Notes: generated by a model not told the origin, from the sequence alone. A stretch of DNA of 64,000 nt from Brevundimonas sp. LM2 (GCF_002002865.1 NZ_CP019508.1:310001-374000); one strand, 5' to 3'. Positions 44,694 through 54,558 are shown, numbered from the stretch's first letter. Translations and numbers: made by a program.

Positions 44694-46208
44694 ATGCACG
44701 GTTCCCAGCGTCCCCCCTGCGAAGCCGGCCAAGTCCAGGCTGTGGCGGTCACGCAGACGGGCCTGTCGAAGGGCCGAAAGCGCGCCATCCTGGTCGCCAC
44801 CGTGCTGGGCTCGGCCCTGACCTTCATCGACGGCTCGGCCCTGGGCGTGGCCCTGCCGGCCATCCAGCGCGACCTCGGCGCGGGCCCGGCGGCGGGGCAG
44901 TGGATCTCCAACGCCTATCTGCTGACGCTCGGGGCCCTCGTCCTGAGCGGGGGCGCGGCGGGGGATCGGTTCGGGCGCAAGCGGGTCTTCCTGATCGGGG
45001 TGGTCGTCTTCGCCCTGGCCTCGGTGGCCTGCGGCCTGGCTCCCACGGCGGCCCTGTTAATAATGGGCCGGGCGGCGCAGGGCGTGGGCGCGGCCCTGCT
45101 GACGCCCGGTGCCCTGGCCCTGATCGGGGCCAGTTTCCCGCCCGAGGAACGCGGCAAGGCCTTCGGCACCTGGGCCGGGGCGGGGGCCCTGTTCGGCATG
45201 GTCGGGCCGCTGGTCGGCGGCTGGCTGGCCGATCACGCGGACTGGCGGGCGATCTTCTGGATCAACGTCCCGCTGGCGATCCTGACCGTCGTCGTCGCCC
45301 TGAAGGCCGTGCCGGAAAGCCGCGATCCGGAGGCCAGGACGCTGGACGCGCCAGGGGCCGGACTGGCCGTGGCGGGGCTGGGCGTCCTGATCTGGGGCCT
45401 GACCGCCGCGCCGGACCGGGGCCTGGGGGACGGCTGGGTGGTGGCCGCCCTGGCGGCCGGGGTCGTCCTGCTGGGCGGCTTCCTGGTGGCCGAGGCGCGC
45501 GAGGCGCATCCGATGATGCCCCTCGGCCTGTTCCGGTCGCCGGTGTTCAGCGGGATCAACGTCCTGACCCTGCTGCTCTATTTCGCCCTGAGCGGGGCCA
45601 TGTTCTTCCTGCCGTTCGATCTGATCCGGGTCCAGGGCTGGAGCGCGACCGAGGCGGGGTCGGCCATGCTGCCGTTCGCCGTGGTCATGGGGCTGTTCTC
45701 GACCGTGGCGGGCGGGATCGCGGACCGGTTCGGGGCGCGGCTGTCGCTGAGCGTGGGGCCGGTCCTGGCCGGGCTGGGGCTGGCGCTGATCGCCGTGCCG
45801 GGACGCGGGGCCGGCTATGTTGACGGGCCGCTGGCGGGGATGACGGTGCTGGCGATCGGCATGACCCTGGCGGTCGGACCCCTGACCGCGGCGGTCATGG
45901 GGGCGGTCGATCCCGGCCGGACCGGCGTGGCCTCGGGCGTCAACAATGCCGTGGCGCGGATCGCCGGCCTCCTGGCCGTGGCGCTGTTGGGGCTGGTCCT
46001 GTCGGCGGTGTTCGTGGCGACGCTGGAGGCTCCCGAGAGCCGGGCCCTGCTGGGCGGGGTGATGGCGGGGACGGAGACGTCGGATGCCGCCATCGACGCC
46101 TTCCACACCGCCTTCCGCTGGGTCATGGGCCTGTCGGCCGTCTGCGCGGTCGTCGCCGGGATCGTCGGGGGTCTGACCGCGCCCGGACGGGTTCAGAGCG
46201 CCGAATAG
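44694..46208 (+). CDS. DHA2-family MFS transporter
   Basis: 504 aa with 14 predicted helices. GSALTFIDGSALGVALPAIQRDLGAG in helix 1, GAAGDRFGRKRVFLIGVVVFALASVACGLAP (motif A), and GPLVGGWLADHADWRAIFWINVPLAI (motif C) are present. It begins 8 bp after rarD, so the two may be co-transcribed, but no adaptor protein is nearby. Substrate unknown. Its last 16 bases overlap the convergent esterase. Confidence 0.93.
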   Translation: MHGSQRPPCEAGQVQAVAVTQTGLSKGRKRAILVATVLGSALTFIDGSALGVALPAIQRDLGAGPAAGQWISNAYLLTLGALVLSGGAAGDRFGRKRVFLIGVVVFALASVACGLAPTAALLIMGRAAQGVGAALLTPGALALIGASFPPEERGKAFGTWAGAGALFGMVGPLVGGWLADHADWRAIFWINVPLAILTVVVALKAVPESRDPEARTLDAPGAGLAVAGLGVLIWGLTAAPDRGLGDGWVVAALAAGVVLLGGFLVAEAREAHPMMPLGLFRSPVFSGINVLTLLLYFALSGAMFFLPFDLIRVQGWSATEAGSAMLPFAVVMGLFSTVAGGIADRFGARLSLSVGPVLAGLGLALIAVPGRGAGYVDGPLAGMTVLAIGMTLAVGPLTAAVMGAVDPGRTGVASGVNNAVARIAGLLAVALLGLVLSAVFVATLEAPESRALLGGVMAGTETSDAAIDAFHTAFRWVMGLSAVCAVVAGIVGGLTAPGRVQSAE

Positions 46209-47341
46209 AGAGCGTCGATCAGCCGTTGCGCCCGCGGGTCGCCCAGCAGATAGGGCGACTGGCGGGTCATGGCATAGGCGGCGGAGAGCTTCGTCGCCGG
46301 ATCGGCGAAGGCGCACGACCCGCCCCAGCCGCAGTGGCCCAGGGCGTCGGGGTTCGGTCCGAAGATGTTCAGCCCGGCGTTGCGGGTGAAGCCGGCCGCC
46401 CAGCTGAGGGTGAAGGGCAGGACCCTGTCCGGGCCGACGATGCGCTCGCGGCTCGCCTCGGCCACCACGCCCGGGGACAGCAGGGTCTTGCCGTCCAGCC
46501 GCCCGCCGTCGGCCAGCAGGCCGAGCAGGCGCGCCAGGCCCAGGGCCGTGCCGTGCAGATTGGCCGAGGGGATCTCCGCGGTGCGCCATTCGGTCGATCC
46601 GCGACCGCCGGGGGCCGAGCCCCGATCCAGGAAGGCGGCGGTCTTGACCGCGTCGATGGGGCCGAGGTCGATGGCCTTGGACGGTTTGCGCAGGATGGCG
46701 ACCCGGTCGTGCTCGGCCTCGGGCAGGCCGATCCACAGGTCCAGGCCGAAGGGCTCGGCCCAGTCCTGGCGCAGGGCCTGGCCCATGCTGCGGCCGTCGG
46801 AGAGGCGAAACACCTCATTGGCCAGAAAGCCGACCGTGACCGGGTGGTAGCCCGAGGCCGTGCCGGGCGGCCACATCGGCGCCTGGGCCGCCAGGGTGTC
46901 CAGCACCGCCCTCTGGTCGAACCAGATGGTCGGGTCGACCGTCTGGGTGAAGCCCGGCAGACCGGCCTGGTGCGACAGCAGCTGGGCCACGGTGATCTCG
47001 CCCTTGCCGTGGGCGGCGAAGGCCGGCCACAGGTGGGCGACCTTCTCCTCATAGGCCAGTTTTCCGCGCTGGACGGCCGAGGCGATCAGCAGGGCCATGA
47101 CCGCCTTGCCGGTCGAGAAGACGGGCACCAGCGACCGGTCGGTGAAGGGGGTGTCCGTGCGCGGGTCGGCCGACCCGGCCCACAGGTCCACCACGGTCTC
47201 GCCGGCGATGACGACCGAGAACCGGGCCGCCTGTTCGTTCAGCCTGTCGGGGGCGTCGGTGAAGTTATTGGCGAAAGCGTCCTTCACGGCGGCGAAGCGC
47301 GGCGGGCAAAGGCCGGAGATCTCGGGAGCGGTGGTGGTCAT
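46193..47341 (-). CDS. Serine hydrolase, EstB/class C beta-lactamase-like
   Basis: 382 aa from ATG 47341. The SxxK motif is STGKA (VPVFSTGKAVMALL), the Tyr motif lies in ASGYHPVTVGFLANEV, and the C-terminal GHCGWGGSCAF replaces the KTG box, typical of EstB-type esterases. No signal peptide is evident, so it is likely cytoplasmic. Its start overlaps the stop of the flavoprotein gene upstream. Confidence 0.92.
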   Translation of the reverse strand: MTTTAPEISGLCPPRFAAVKDAFANNFTDAPDRLNEQAARFSVVIAGETVVDLWAGSADPRTDTPFTDRSLVPVFSTGKAVMALLIASAVQRGKLAYEEKVAHLWPAFAAHGKGEITVAQLLSHQAGLPGFTQTVDPTIWFDQRAVLDTLAAQAPMWPPGTASGYHPVTVGFLANEVFRLSDGRSMGQALRQDWAEPFGLDLWIGLPEAEHDRVAILRKPSKAIDLGPIDAVKTAAFLDRGSAPGGRGSTEWRTAEIPSANLHGTALGLARLLGLLADGGRLDGKTLLSPGVVAEASRERIVGPDRVLPFTLSWAAGFTRNAGLNIFGPNPDALGHCGWGGSCAFADPATKLSAAYAMTRQSPYLLGDPRAQRLIDALYSAL

Positions 47342-48573
47342 GCGGGGCTCATATCCGGCGTTTGCGACGCCCGCCACCGCAGAGCGCCCTGGGCGGCGAC
47401 GACGCCCGAGGCCAGGGCGGCCTGGATCAGATAGCCGCCGGTCGGGGCCTCCCAGTCGATCATCTCCCCGGCCACGAAGACCCCGGGGCGGGCGCTCAGC
47501 ATCAGGGCGGGATCCAGCCCCTCGAACCGCACCCCGCCGGCGGTGGAGATGGCGCGGTCCAGCCCCTGGATGCCGGTCAGTTTCAGCCGGACCGCCTTGA
47601 TCCGCTTGGCCAGTTTCTCGACGCCCGGCGGGATGTCGCCGATCTCGCGCAGCACGGCGATGGCGGCGGGCGACAGGCCGCCGGCCTTGCGCAGGTGGTT
47701 GGTCATGCTGTCCTTGCCGCGCGGCCGCACCAGCCGTTCGGCGAGGGCGGCCTCCGACAGGTCGGGCCGCAGATCCAGGCTCAGCAGGGCCGAGCCGTCG
47801 GCCGCGATGGCCCGGCGCAGCGCCGCCGACAGGGCATAGACCGCCCCGCCCTCGACGCCGTAGCGGGTCAGGACCAGTTCGCCCTTCAGGGGCTGGCCGC
47901 CGAAGCTGAGGGCCACGGGCTTCAGCACCGCCCCGGCGAAGCGGTCGGTCAGGACCTCGGTCCAGGCCACGTCGAACCCGGCGTTGGCGGGAACCAGGGG
48001 GGCCACGGGGATGCCCTCGCCTTCCAGCGCGGGCACCCAGGCCCCGTCCGAGCCCAGCCGGGGCCAGCTGGCCCCGCCCATGGCCAGGATGGTGGCGGCG
48101 GGCTGTTCGAGGCGTTCGCCGTCCGGGGTGTCGAACACCAGGGTCTCGCCGCGCCAGCCGGTCCAGCGCGACCGCGTCCGGATCTCGACCCCCAGGTTGG
48201 CCAACCGCCCCAGCCAGGCGCGCAGCAGGGGCGAGGCCTTCATCGTACGAGGGAAGACCCGACCGCTGGAGCCGACGAAGGTCGGTTGGCCCAGGCCGTG
48301 GGCCCAGGCGATCAGGTCGTCGGGGGAAAAGGCGTCCAGCCAGTCGGTCAGCGGCGGCTCGGCGGGGCCATAGCGGGCCAGGAAGGCCGGCTGGTCCTCG
48401 GAATGGGTCAGGTTCAGGCCGCCGCGCCCGGCCATCAGGAATTTGCGCCCGACCGACGGCATGCGGTCATGGACGACGACGCGGGCCCCGGCGCTGGCCA
48501 GGGTCTCGGCGGCCATCAGCCCGGCGGGGCCGGCGCCGATGATGTGGACGGCGGGATCGAGGGGGGTGGTCAT
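47338..48573 (-). CDS. BaiN/HI0933-type flavoprotein (TIGR03862 group)
   Basis: 411 aa. HIIGAGPAGLMAAETLASAGARVVVHDRMPSVGRKFLMAGRGGLNLTHSE is the family-defining N-terminus with the FAD loop. ILAMGGASWPRLGSDG and the C-terminal GVFVAGEMIDWEAPTGGYLIQAALASG are also typical. These are FAD oxidoreductases of unassigned physiological role. It is coupled to the downstream esterase by a 4-bp overlap. Confidence 0.94.
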   Translation of the reverse strand: MTTPLDPAVHIIGAGPAGLMAAETLASAGARVVVHDRMPSVGRKFLMAGRGGLNLTHSEDQPAFLARYGPAEPPLTDWLDAFSPDDLIAWAHGLGQPTFVGSSGRVFPRTMKASPLLRAWLGRLANLGVEIRTRSRWTGWRGETLVFDTPDGERLEQPAATILAMGGASWPRLGSDGAWVPALEGEGIPVAPLVPANAGFDVAWTEVLTDRFAGAVLKPVALSFGGQPLKGELVLTRYGVEGGAVYALSAALRRAIAADGSALLSLDLRPDLSEAALAERLVRPRGKDSMTNHLRKAGGLSPAAIAVLREIGDIPPGVEKLAKRIKAVRLKLTGIQGLDRAISTAGGVRFEGLDPALMLSARPGVFVAGEMIDWEAPTGGYLIQAALASGVVAAQGALRWRASQTPDMSPA

Positions 48574-48638
48574 GGCCGCTCCTTAGCCCGGCGCGGCTTG
48601 CACAGGAACGTCCCATCCCGTCATACGCTTGGGGAACC

Positions 48639-49115
48639 ATGAGCGTTGCCTTTACCCGCGAGGAGGATCTGGAGGCCACGGCCGCCGATCTGCCCGATCG
48701 CCCCGTCTCCCCCCATGCCAATCTGGTGACGCCGCAGGGCCTCGCCGCGATCGACGCCGCCCTGGCCGAGGCCCGCGCCGCCTATGGGGCGGCTCAGGCA
48801 TCGGGCTCGATCGAGGCCGACCGCACGGCCATGGCGCGGGCCACGCGCGACCTGCGCTACTGGTCGGCCCGACGCGGCAATGCCCAAGTGGTCGAGGCCG
48901 AAGCCGACGGCCGGGTCCGGTTCGGCGGCACGGTGACGATCGAGCGCGAGGACGGCCGCACCCAGACCTGGCGCATCGTCGGCGAGGACGAGGCGGACCC
49001 GACGGCGGGCTCCGTCAGCCACGTCTCGCCCCTGACCCGGGCCCTGATCGGCAAGGCCGTCGGCGACACCGCCACGGTCGCCGGTCAGTCGGTCGAAATC
49101 ATCGCAGTGGACTGA
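48639..49115 (+). CDS. GreA/GreB-family elongation factor
   Basis: 158 aa. The C-terminal FKBP-like domain is clear (GGTVTIEREDGRTQTWRIVGEDEADPTAGSVSHVSPLTRALIGKAVGDTATV). The N-terminal coiled coil is short (LVTPQGLAAIDAALAEARAAYGAAQ) and lacks an obvious acidic tip, so it is a divergent Gre-type factor rather than standard GreA. It would bind the RNA polymerase secondary channel. Confidence 0.88.
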   Translation: MSVAFTREEDLEATAADLPDRPVSPHANLVTPQGLAAIDAALAEARAAYGAAQASGSIEADRTAMARATRDLRYWSARRGNAQVVEAEADGRVRFGGTVTIEREDGRTQTWRIVGEDEADPTAGSVSHVSPLTRALIGKAVGDTATVAGQSVEIIAVD

Positions 49116-49137
49116 ACCGCCGGAGCGCCCCACATTG

Positions 49138-49174
49138 GCGCTCAAGTCGCGCGCGCCGGACGCGCGTTTCGTGC
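49138..49174 (+). repeat. Degenerate relative of the hairpin element
   Basis: Starts GCGCTCAAGT and then forms a short hairpin from CGCGCG repeats on both sides of a CGCCGGA loop, ending near TTCGTGC. It shares the first nine bases and the leader position (upstream of the 58-aa gene) with the 40-nt family, but not the GATAGCGC end. Confidence 0.5.
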
Positions 49175-49192
49175 CCCTCAAGAAGGACTCTC

Positions 49193-49369
49193 ATGGCCAG
49201 AAAACCCAACTACGGCTTCGAACGGATGGAACGGGACAAGGCGGACGCCGAAAAGGCGGCCCGCAAGGCGGCGGCCAAACAGGCCAAGAAGGACGCCAAG
49301 GCGCGCGGCGAGGACGTCGATCACCCCGACTGGGCCCCGCCCTCGGACGAGGCCGACGAACCGGCCTAG
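49193..49369 (+). CDS. 58-aa basic/acidic small protein of unknown function
   Basis: The ATG at 49193 has AAGGA 6 nt upstream. The product MARKPNYGFERMERDKADAEKAARKAAAKQ... has a charged, Lys/Ala-rich helix in the middle and an acidic end (SDEADEPA). Such short proteins recur in Caulobacterales, but no function is known to me. It is probably cytoplasmic and partly disordered. The leader holds the degenerate hairpin element. Confidence 0.82.
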   Translation: MARKPNYGFERMERDKADAEKAARKAAAKQAKKDAKARGEDVDHPDWAPPSDEADEPA

Positions 49370-49371
49370 GT

Positions 49372-50118
49372 TCAGAGGACCGCGGCGGTCAGGATGCGGC
49401 GATCGGACCGGCCCTGGACCAGGACCACGGTCCGGTCGTCGGTGTCCGTGGCGGCCGGCAGGGTCAGCAGGATCGGCTGGCCGCGCCAGGGCCCCAGCCG
49501 TGTCAGGCTGCGCACCACATTGACCGCGCTGACGACCTGGCCCCGGTTGTCGCCGTCCGAGACGCTGACGTCCTGGCGGCCCGGGCGATAGGTCACGGCC
49601 CAGACGTCGGCCCCACCAGCGGGGACAGCGCCGCTGCCGATGCCGACGGCGTCGCCGCTTTCGCGAAACTGGATCTCCGGCGGAAACACGCGGCGGGCGG
49701 CCTCCTCGACGATGGCGCCCTGGACCGCCTCGGCGTCCGAGCCCGAGACCTGGCGGCGGCCGTCGATCACCACCTGGGGCGTATAGACGCCGCGCAGCCG
49801 CAGGGCCGACTGATAGGCCCGCTGGCGCTGGCCGAACTCGGGCCGGGCGAAGGTGTCCTGCCAGCCCAGATAATCCCAGTAGTCGACGGACCAGGTCAGG
49901 GCGATGACCCCGGGGGCCTCGGCCAGGGCCTCGACCATGCGGTTGGCCTCGGTACAGCCTGAGCAGCCCTGGGCGGTGAACAGCTCGACCACCACGGGCT
50001 CGACCGGGCGCAGGGCCCGCACCGCGTCGCCGACCCCGGCGGTCTGGGCGTCGGACCCAACGGCGGCCGCGCCCACGAGGGCGGCCAGGCCCGCGACGAA
50101 GATGCCCTGAAGGTTCAT
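49372..50118 (-). CDS. DUF1223 thioredoxin-fold exported protein
   Basis: 248 aa. Signal peptide ends near GAAAVGSDAQ. The DUF1223 core VVVELFTAQGCSGCTEANRMVEALAEAPGVIALTWSVDYWDYLGWQDTFARPEFGQRQRAY has a CxxC thiol pair (CSGC). TPQVVIDGRRQVSGSD follows. It is periplasmic and may act on thiols or metals. It is convergent with the 58-aa gene, 2 bp apart. Confidence 0.93.
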   Translation of the reverse strand: MNLQGIFVAGLAALVGAAAVGSDAQTAGVGDAVRALRPVEPVVVELFTAQGCSGCTEANRMVEALAEAPGVIALTWSVDYWDYLGWQDTFARPEFGQRQRAYQSALRLRGVYTPQVVIDGRRQVSGSDAEAVQGAIVEEAARRVFPPEIQFRESGDAVGIGSGAVPAGGADVWAVTYRPGRQDVSVSDGDNRGQVVSAVNVVRSLTRLGPWRGQPILLTLPAATDTDDRTVVLVQGRSDRRILTAAVL

Positions 50119-50196
50119 ACGCCGAGTCCTAACCGGGACCGCGTCGCTCCGCGCCTCATATTCGCGTGAACCAGCCGGTCTTGCGCGCGCCAGCGA

Positions 50197-52383
50197 TCAG
50201 TCCATCAGCTGCTGGCTCAGATAGACATAGTGCCGGGCGCAGCGGCGGGCGTTGGCGACCGGGTCGGCGTCGTTGGAGTGACCGCCCGCGGTCTCCTCGT
50301 AATAGAGGGCGTCGTGACCCTGATCGGTCAGGCGGGCGGCGAACTTGCGGGCATGGCCGGGGTGGACGCGGTCGTCGCGGGTGTTGGTGGTGACATAGAC
50401 GCGGGGATAGTCCGTGTCCGGACGAAGTTGCTGATAGGCGGAATAGCGGGCGATGAAGGCGGCGTCGCCGGGGATGCGTGGGTCGCCGAATTCGCCGATC
50501 CAGGAGGCCCCGGCCGGCAGGTCGGGATAGCGCAGCATGTCGATCAAGGGGCTTTCGATCACCGCCGCGTTGAACAGTTCCGGATGCTGGGTGATCGAGA
50601 CCGAGGTCAGGACCCCGCCGTTCGAGCGGCCATAGATGCCGAGGCGGCGGGGCGAGGTGATGCCGCGCGTCTGCAGGTCGCGGGCCACGGCGGCGAAGTC
50701 GTCGAAGGCGAGCTGGCGGTTCTCGCGCAGGGCGGCCTGGTGCCAGGCCGGGCCGAACTCGCCGCCGCCGCGGATGTTGGCCTGGACGAAGACTCCGCCG
50801 TTCTCGAGCCAGAGCTTGCCCATCTCGGGCTTGTAGGCGGGCGGGAAGGCGACCTGGAAGCCGCCGTAGCCGAACAGGATGGTCGGGGCCGATCCGTCCA
50901 TCGCCAGGTCTCGGGGCCGGGTGACGAAATAGGGGATCTTGGTCCCGTCCGTGGAGGTGGCCTCGAACTGTTCGACCACATGGGTCGAGGCGTCGAACAG
51001 GGCGGGGCCGGCCTTGAGCGCGACGAGGTCGGTGGCTTCGGCCTCCAGCAGGCTGAGCGTCGGCGGCGTCAGGAAGCCCTGGGTGGAGACGAACACTTGG
51101 CCGCGCGCCTTGGACGAATCAGCCAGGCCGACCGCCAGGTTGTCCGGGACGGTGATCTCCTGCGCGTTCCAGCGCGCGGGTCGCCCGGGTTGGTGGCGAT
51201 AGACGTGCAACTGGCCCGCGACATTGTCTGTCGTCGCGATAACCAGACGGTCGTCCAGCACGGCGACCTGCTGCACGGACTGACGCGCTTCCGGCACGAA
51301 AACCACCACTGAGGGACCATCATCAATGATGACTCGATCATCTGATTTCACCAGCTCGGACGGATAAAAGGCGAGTACGGCCCCCGCTGGGGAAGTCCCC
51401 CCGTTGAGCGTCCAGGCTTCTTCGGGCGAGAAGATCAAGCGCCCTTGCAGGACGCCGTGAACCGTAACCCGTGCAGGCAGGTCCAGTTGGACCGCACCCG
51501 TATCCGCCAGCATCCACGTCTCCGACCGGAAGGTGTCCAGCGGGCGGGTGATGATCACCGCCTCGACCACCCCGTCCTTGTCGCGATAGACGGTGGGGCT
51601 GACGCCATAGCCGCCGTCGGCGCTGTCGCCGCGATAGACCTCGGTCGCCTGGGCCAGGGTCTGGCCGCGCGTCAGCCGTTTGACGATGAAGGGATAGCCG
51701 CTCTCGGTCAGGGTGCTGGGCCCGAAGTCGGTGGCGACCAGCAGGGTGTCGCGGTCCAGCCATTCCAGCCTGTGCTTGCCCTCGGGCAGGACGAAGCCGC
51801 CCTCCCGGCCTTGAGCCGGGACGAAAGTCCGGGTGGCGAGGTCGAACTCGCGCACCACCACGGCGTCCTTGCCGCCGTCGGACAGGCTGATCAGGCAGCG
51901 GGTCTCGTCGGGGGCCAGGCAGTCCGCGCCCTTCCAGACCCAGTCCCGGCCCTCGGCGCGGGCCAGGGCGTCGACGTCGATCAGGGTTTCCCAGGCGGGG
52001 GCGTCGGTGCGGTAGCGGTCCAGCGTCGTGCGCCGCCACAGGCCCTTGGGATGGTCGGCGTCCTGCCAGAAATTGCCGATGCCGTCGCCGAGGAAGGATG
52101 GGGCCGGGATCCGGGCGGTGGACGACAGGATGTCGAAGGCCTGTTGACGGAAGGTCTCGTAGCGGGGGTCTCCGGTCAGGACGGCGAGCGACCGTTCATT
52201 GGCGGCGGCGAGGAAGGCCAGGGCCTCGGCGCCCTCGACCTGCTCCAGCGCCAGGTGATCGTCGGCGGCGCGGACGCCGGCAGGGGATAGATCGGTCGGC
52301 AGGTGGGGCGGGGGCGTCTGGGCCAGGGCGGGAGCGGCGAGCACCATCAGGGCCGTCGCCGCCATCAGGGTTTGGATACGCAT
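50197..52383 (-). CDS. Prolyl oligopeptidase family serine peptidase (second of a tandem pair)
   Basis: 728 aa from ATG 52383. Signal peptide MRIQTLMAATALMVLAAPALAQ. An N-terminal beta-propeller (GDPRYETFRQQAFDIL onward) precedes the alpha/beta-hydrolase domain with catalytic serine in YGRSNGGVLTS, aspartate in TNTRDDRVHPGHARKFAA and histidine in EETAGGHSNDADP. It is a periplasmic oligopeptidase. It begins 6 bp after its paralogue, so the two form an operon. Confidence 0.95.
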   Translation of the reverse strand: MRIQTLMAATALMVLAAPALAQTPPPHLPTDLSPAGVRAADDHLALEQVEGAEALAFLAAANERSLAVLTGDPRYETFRQQAFDILSSTARIPAPSFLGDGIGNFWQDADHPKGLWRRTTLDRYRTDAPAWETLIDVDALARAEGRDWVWKGADCLAPDETRCLISLSDGGKDAVVVREFDLATRTFVPAQGREGGFVLPEGKHRLEWLDRDTLLVATDFGPSTLTESGYPFIVKRLTRGQTLAQATEVYRGDSADGGYGVSPTVYRDKDGVVEAVIITRPLDTFRSETWMLADTGAVQLDLPARVTVHGVLQGRLIFSPEEAWTLNGGTSPAGAVLAFYPSELVKSDDRVIIDDGPSVVVFVPEARQSVQQVAVLDDRLVIATTDNVAGQLHVYRHQPGRPARWNAQEITVPDNLAVGLADSSKARGQVFVSTQGFLTPPTLSLLEAEATDLVALKAGPALFDASTHVVEQFEATSTDGTKIPYFVTRPRDLAMDGSAPTILFGYGGFQVAFPPAYKPEMGKLWLENGGVFVQANIRGGGEFGPAWHQAALRENRQLAFDDFAAVARDLQTRGITSPRRLGIYGRSNGGVLTSVSITQHPELFNAAVIESPLIDMLRYPDLPAGASWIGEFGDPRIPGDAAFIARYSAYQQLRPDTDYPRVYVTTNTRDDRVHPGHARKFAARLTDQGHDALYYEETAGGHSNDADPVANARRCARHYVYLSQQLMD

Positions 52384-52389
52384 CAAGCC

Positions 52390-54558
52390 TCAGTCCATCA
52401 GCCGGCGGGTGAGATAGGTGTATTCCAGGGCGATGCGCCGGGCGGTCTCGCGCAGGTTGGCGCCGGCCGCGTGGCCGCCGTCGGTGTTCTCGTAGAACAG
52501 GACCGGATAGCCCAGCTCCTCCAGCCGCGCGGCGGCCTTGCGGGCGTGGCCCGGGTGGACGCGGTCGTCCTTGGTCGAGGTGTGGATGAAGACCTCGGGA
52601 TACGGCTGGCCCGCCCGCAGGTTCTGATAGGGCGAGTATTCGCCGATCCAGGCGCGCTGTTCGGGGATGTCGGGATCGCCGTATTCGGCCCGCCAGGACG
52701 CCCCGGCCAGCAGCCTGTGGAAGCGGAACATGTCGAACAGGGGCACCTGGATGACGGCGGCGTTGATCAGGTCCGGCCGCTGGGTCAGCATCGCCCCCAT
52801 GAACAGCCCGCCCTGCGACCCGCCCATGATGCCGAGGTGGGGTTGGCTGGTGATGTTGCGGGCGATCAGGTCCTGGGCCACCGCCTGGAAATCCTCGTGC
52901 GCCCGCTGGCGGTTCCGCTGCAGGGCGGCCTCGTGCCAATTCGGCCCGAACTCGCCGCCGCCGCGGGTGTTGGCGACGACATAGATCCCGCCCCGCTCCA
53001 GCCACAGCTTGCCGACCGTGGCCGAATAGCCGGGCAGCAGCGAGCTCTGGAAGCCGCCGTAGCCGTACAGAAGGGTCGGGTTGGACCCGTCCAGGGCCAG
53101 GGCGGTGCCGTGAACGACGAAATAGGGGATCAGGGTGCCGTCAGCCGAGCGGGCCTCGAACTGGGCGACCGTCATGTACGCGGCGTCGAATTTGGCGGGC
53201 AGGGCCTTGACCACGGCGGCCCCACCATCTGCGGCGTCGGCCAGATACAGGCTCTGCGGCGTCAGATAGCCGGAGACGCTGACGAAGACCTGGTCGTCGA
53301 CCTCTGACGCCGAGCCCAGGCCGACCGAGACGTTCTCGGGCAGGTCCAGGCGGCTGCGGGCCCAGTCGCCGTCGGGATTGGGGGTATAGACATAGGCCGC
53401 GCCGCGCACGTTATCGAACAGGGCGACCACCAGCCGGTTGCGCGTGGCGGTGACCGACTCGATCGATTCCCGCTCGGTCGGACGAATGATCAGCCGCGCC
53501 GGCGTCGCCGGATCGGCCAGCCAGGCGCTGAGCGGCCAGGCGATCAAGTCGCCGGTCTGGAAATCCTGGCCGGACGGGGCGGTCCAGGCCTGTTTGACGG
53601 TGACGACCAGCTGGCCCTGGACCAGGGCATTGATGTCGGACTTGGCCGGCAGGGCCAGCTGGGTCGTGGTGCCGTCGGCGTTCAGCCGGTGGGTCTCGCC
53701 CTCGTAGAAGCTGACGCCCCGGTTGATCAGCACGGCCTGGACCACGCCGTCGGCATCGCGCAGGGCGAAGCCGCTGACGGAGACGTCCGACGGCTGGCCG
53801 GTGAACAGGGTCTCGGCCTGGTCGATCGACTGGCCCCGCTTCAACCGTTTGACGATCATCGGATAGCCCGAGGAGGTCAGGGTGCCCGGGCCGAAGTCGC
53901 GGGCCACCAGCAGGGTGTCGGCGTCGACCCAGGCCACGCCGCCCTTGGACTCGGGCAGGTCGAACCCGCCGTCGACAAAGGCGCGGGCCTCGGTGTCGAA
54001 CTCGCGCACCACGACGGCGTCCTTGCCGCCGTCCGACAGGGAGACCAGGCACAGCCGCTCCTCGGGCGGCAGGCAGGTCGAGCCCTTGTAGACCCAGTTC
54101 CTGCCCTCGGCCGCCGACAGGGCGTCGATGTCGAGGATGGTCTGCCACTCGGGGGCGTCGGTGCGGTAGCTGTCCAGCGTGGTGCGCCGCCAGATGCCGC
54201 GCACATGCTCGGCGTCCTGCCAGAAATTGTCGACCGCGCCGGTTCGGGTGAAGCCCGGCTGGGGGATGCGATCGCGCGCCTGGACCAGGTCCAGGGCCTG
54301 CTGGTGCAGAGTCTCGTAGCGGGGGTCGCCCTGCAGCACGCCCAAGGATTGGGTGTTACGCGCATCGACCCAGGCCATGGCGCGCTCGCCTTCGACATCT
54401 TCGAGCCACAGATAGGGGTCGGTGGCGTCGGTCGTGGCGAAGCCGCCCTCGATCAGCGGCGGATTGGGCGAAGTGCGGTCGGGGGCGGTCTGGGCGATGG
54501 CGGGGGGTCCGATCAGGGTGGAGGCCAGAAGGGCGGCAAGGCCGGCGCGGCGGATCAT
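52390..54558 (-). CDS. Prolyl oligopeptidase family serine peptidase (first of a tandem pair)
   Basis: 722 aa from ATG 54558 with AGGAG 8 nt upstream. Signal peptide MIRRAGLAALLASTLIGPPAIAQ. The propeller region starts DPYLWLEDVEGERAMAWVDARN. The catalytic triad is in GGSQGGLFMG, TSTKDDRVHPGHARKAAA and ENTDGGHAAGAN. It shares the order and many motifs of its neighbour, clearly by duplication, but the nucleophile elbow differs (GSQGG against RSNGG), suggesting different specificity. Confidence 0.95.
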   Translation of the reverse strand: MIRRAGLAALLASTLIGPPAIAQTAPDRTSPNPPLIEGGFATTDATDPYLWLEDVEGERAMAWVDARNTQSLGVLQGDPRYETLHQQALDLVQARDRIPQPGFTRTGAVDNFWQDAEHVRGIWRRTTLDSYRTDAPEWQTILDIDALSAAEGRNWVYKGSTCLPPEERLCLVSLSDGGKDAVVVREFDTEARAFVDGGFDLPESKGGVAWVDADTLLVARDFGPGTLTSSGYPMIVKRLKRGQSIDQAETLFTGQPSDVSVSGFALRDADGVVQAVLINRGVSFYEGETHRLNADGTTTQLALPAKSDINALVQGQLVVTVKQAWTAPSGQDFQTGDLIAWPLSAWLADPATPARLIIRPTERESIESVTATRNRLVVALFDNVRGAAYVYTPNPDGDWARSRLDLPENVSVGLGSASEVDDQVFVSVSGYLTPQSLYLADAADGGAAVVKALPAKFDAAYMTVAQFEARSADGTLIPYFVVHGTALALDGSNPTLLYGYGGFQSSLLPGYSATVGKLWLERGGIYVVANTRGGGEFGPNWHEAALQRNRQRAHEDFQAVAQDLIARNITSQPHLGIMGGSQGGLFMGAMLTQRPDLINAAVIQVPLFDMFRFHRLLAGASWRAEYGDPDIPEQRAWIGEYSPYQNLRAGQPYPEVFIHTSTKDDRVHPGHARKAAARLEELGYPVLFYENTDGGHAAGANLRETARRIALEYTYLTRRLMD

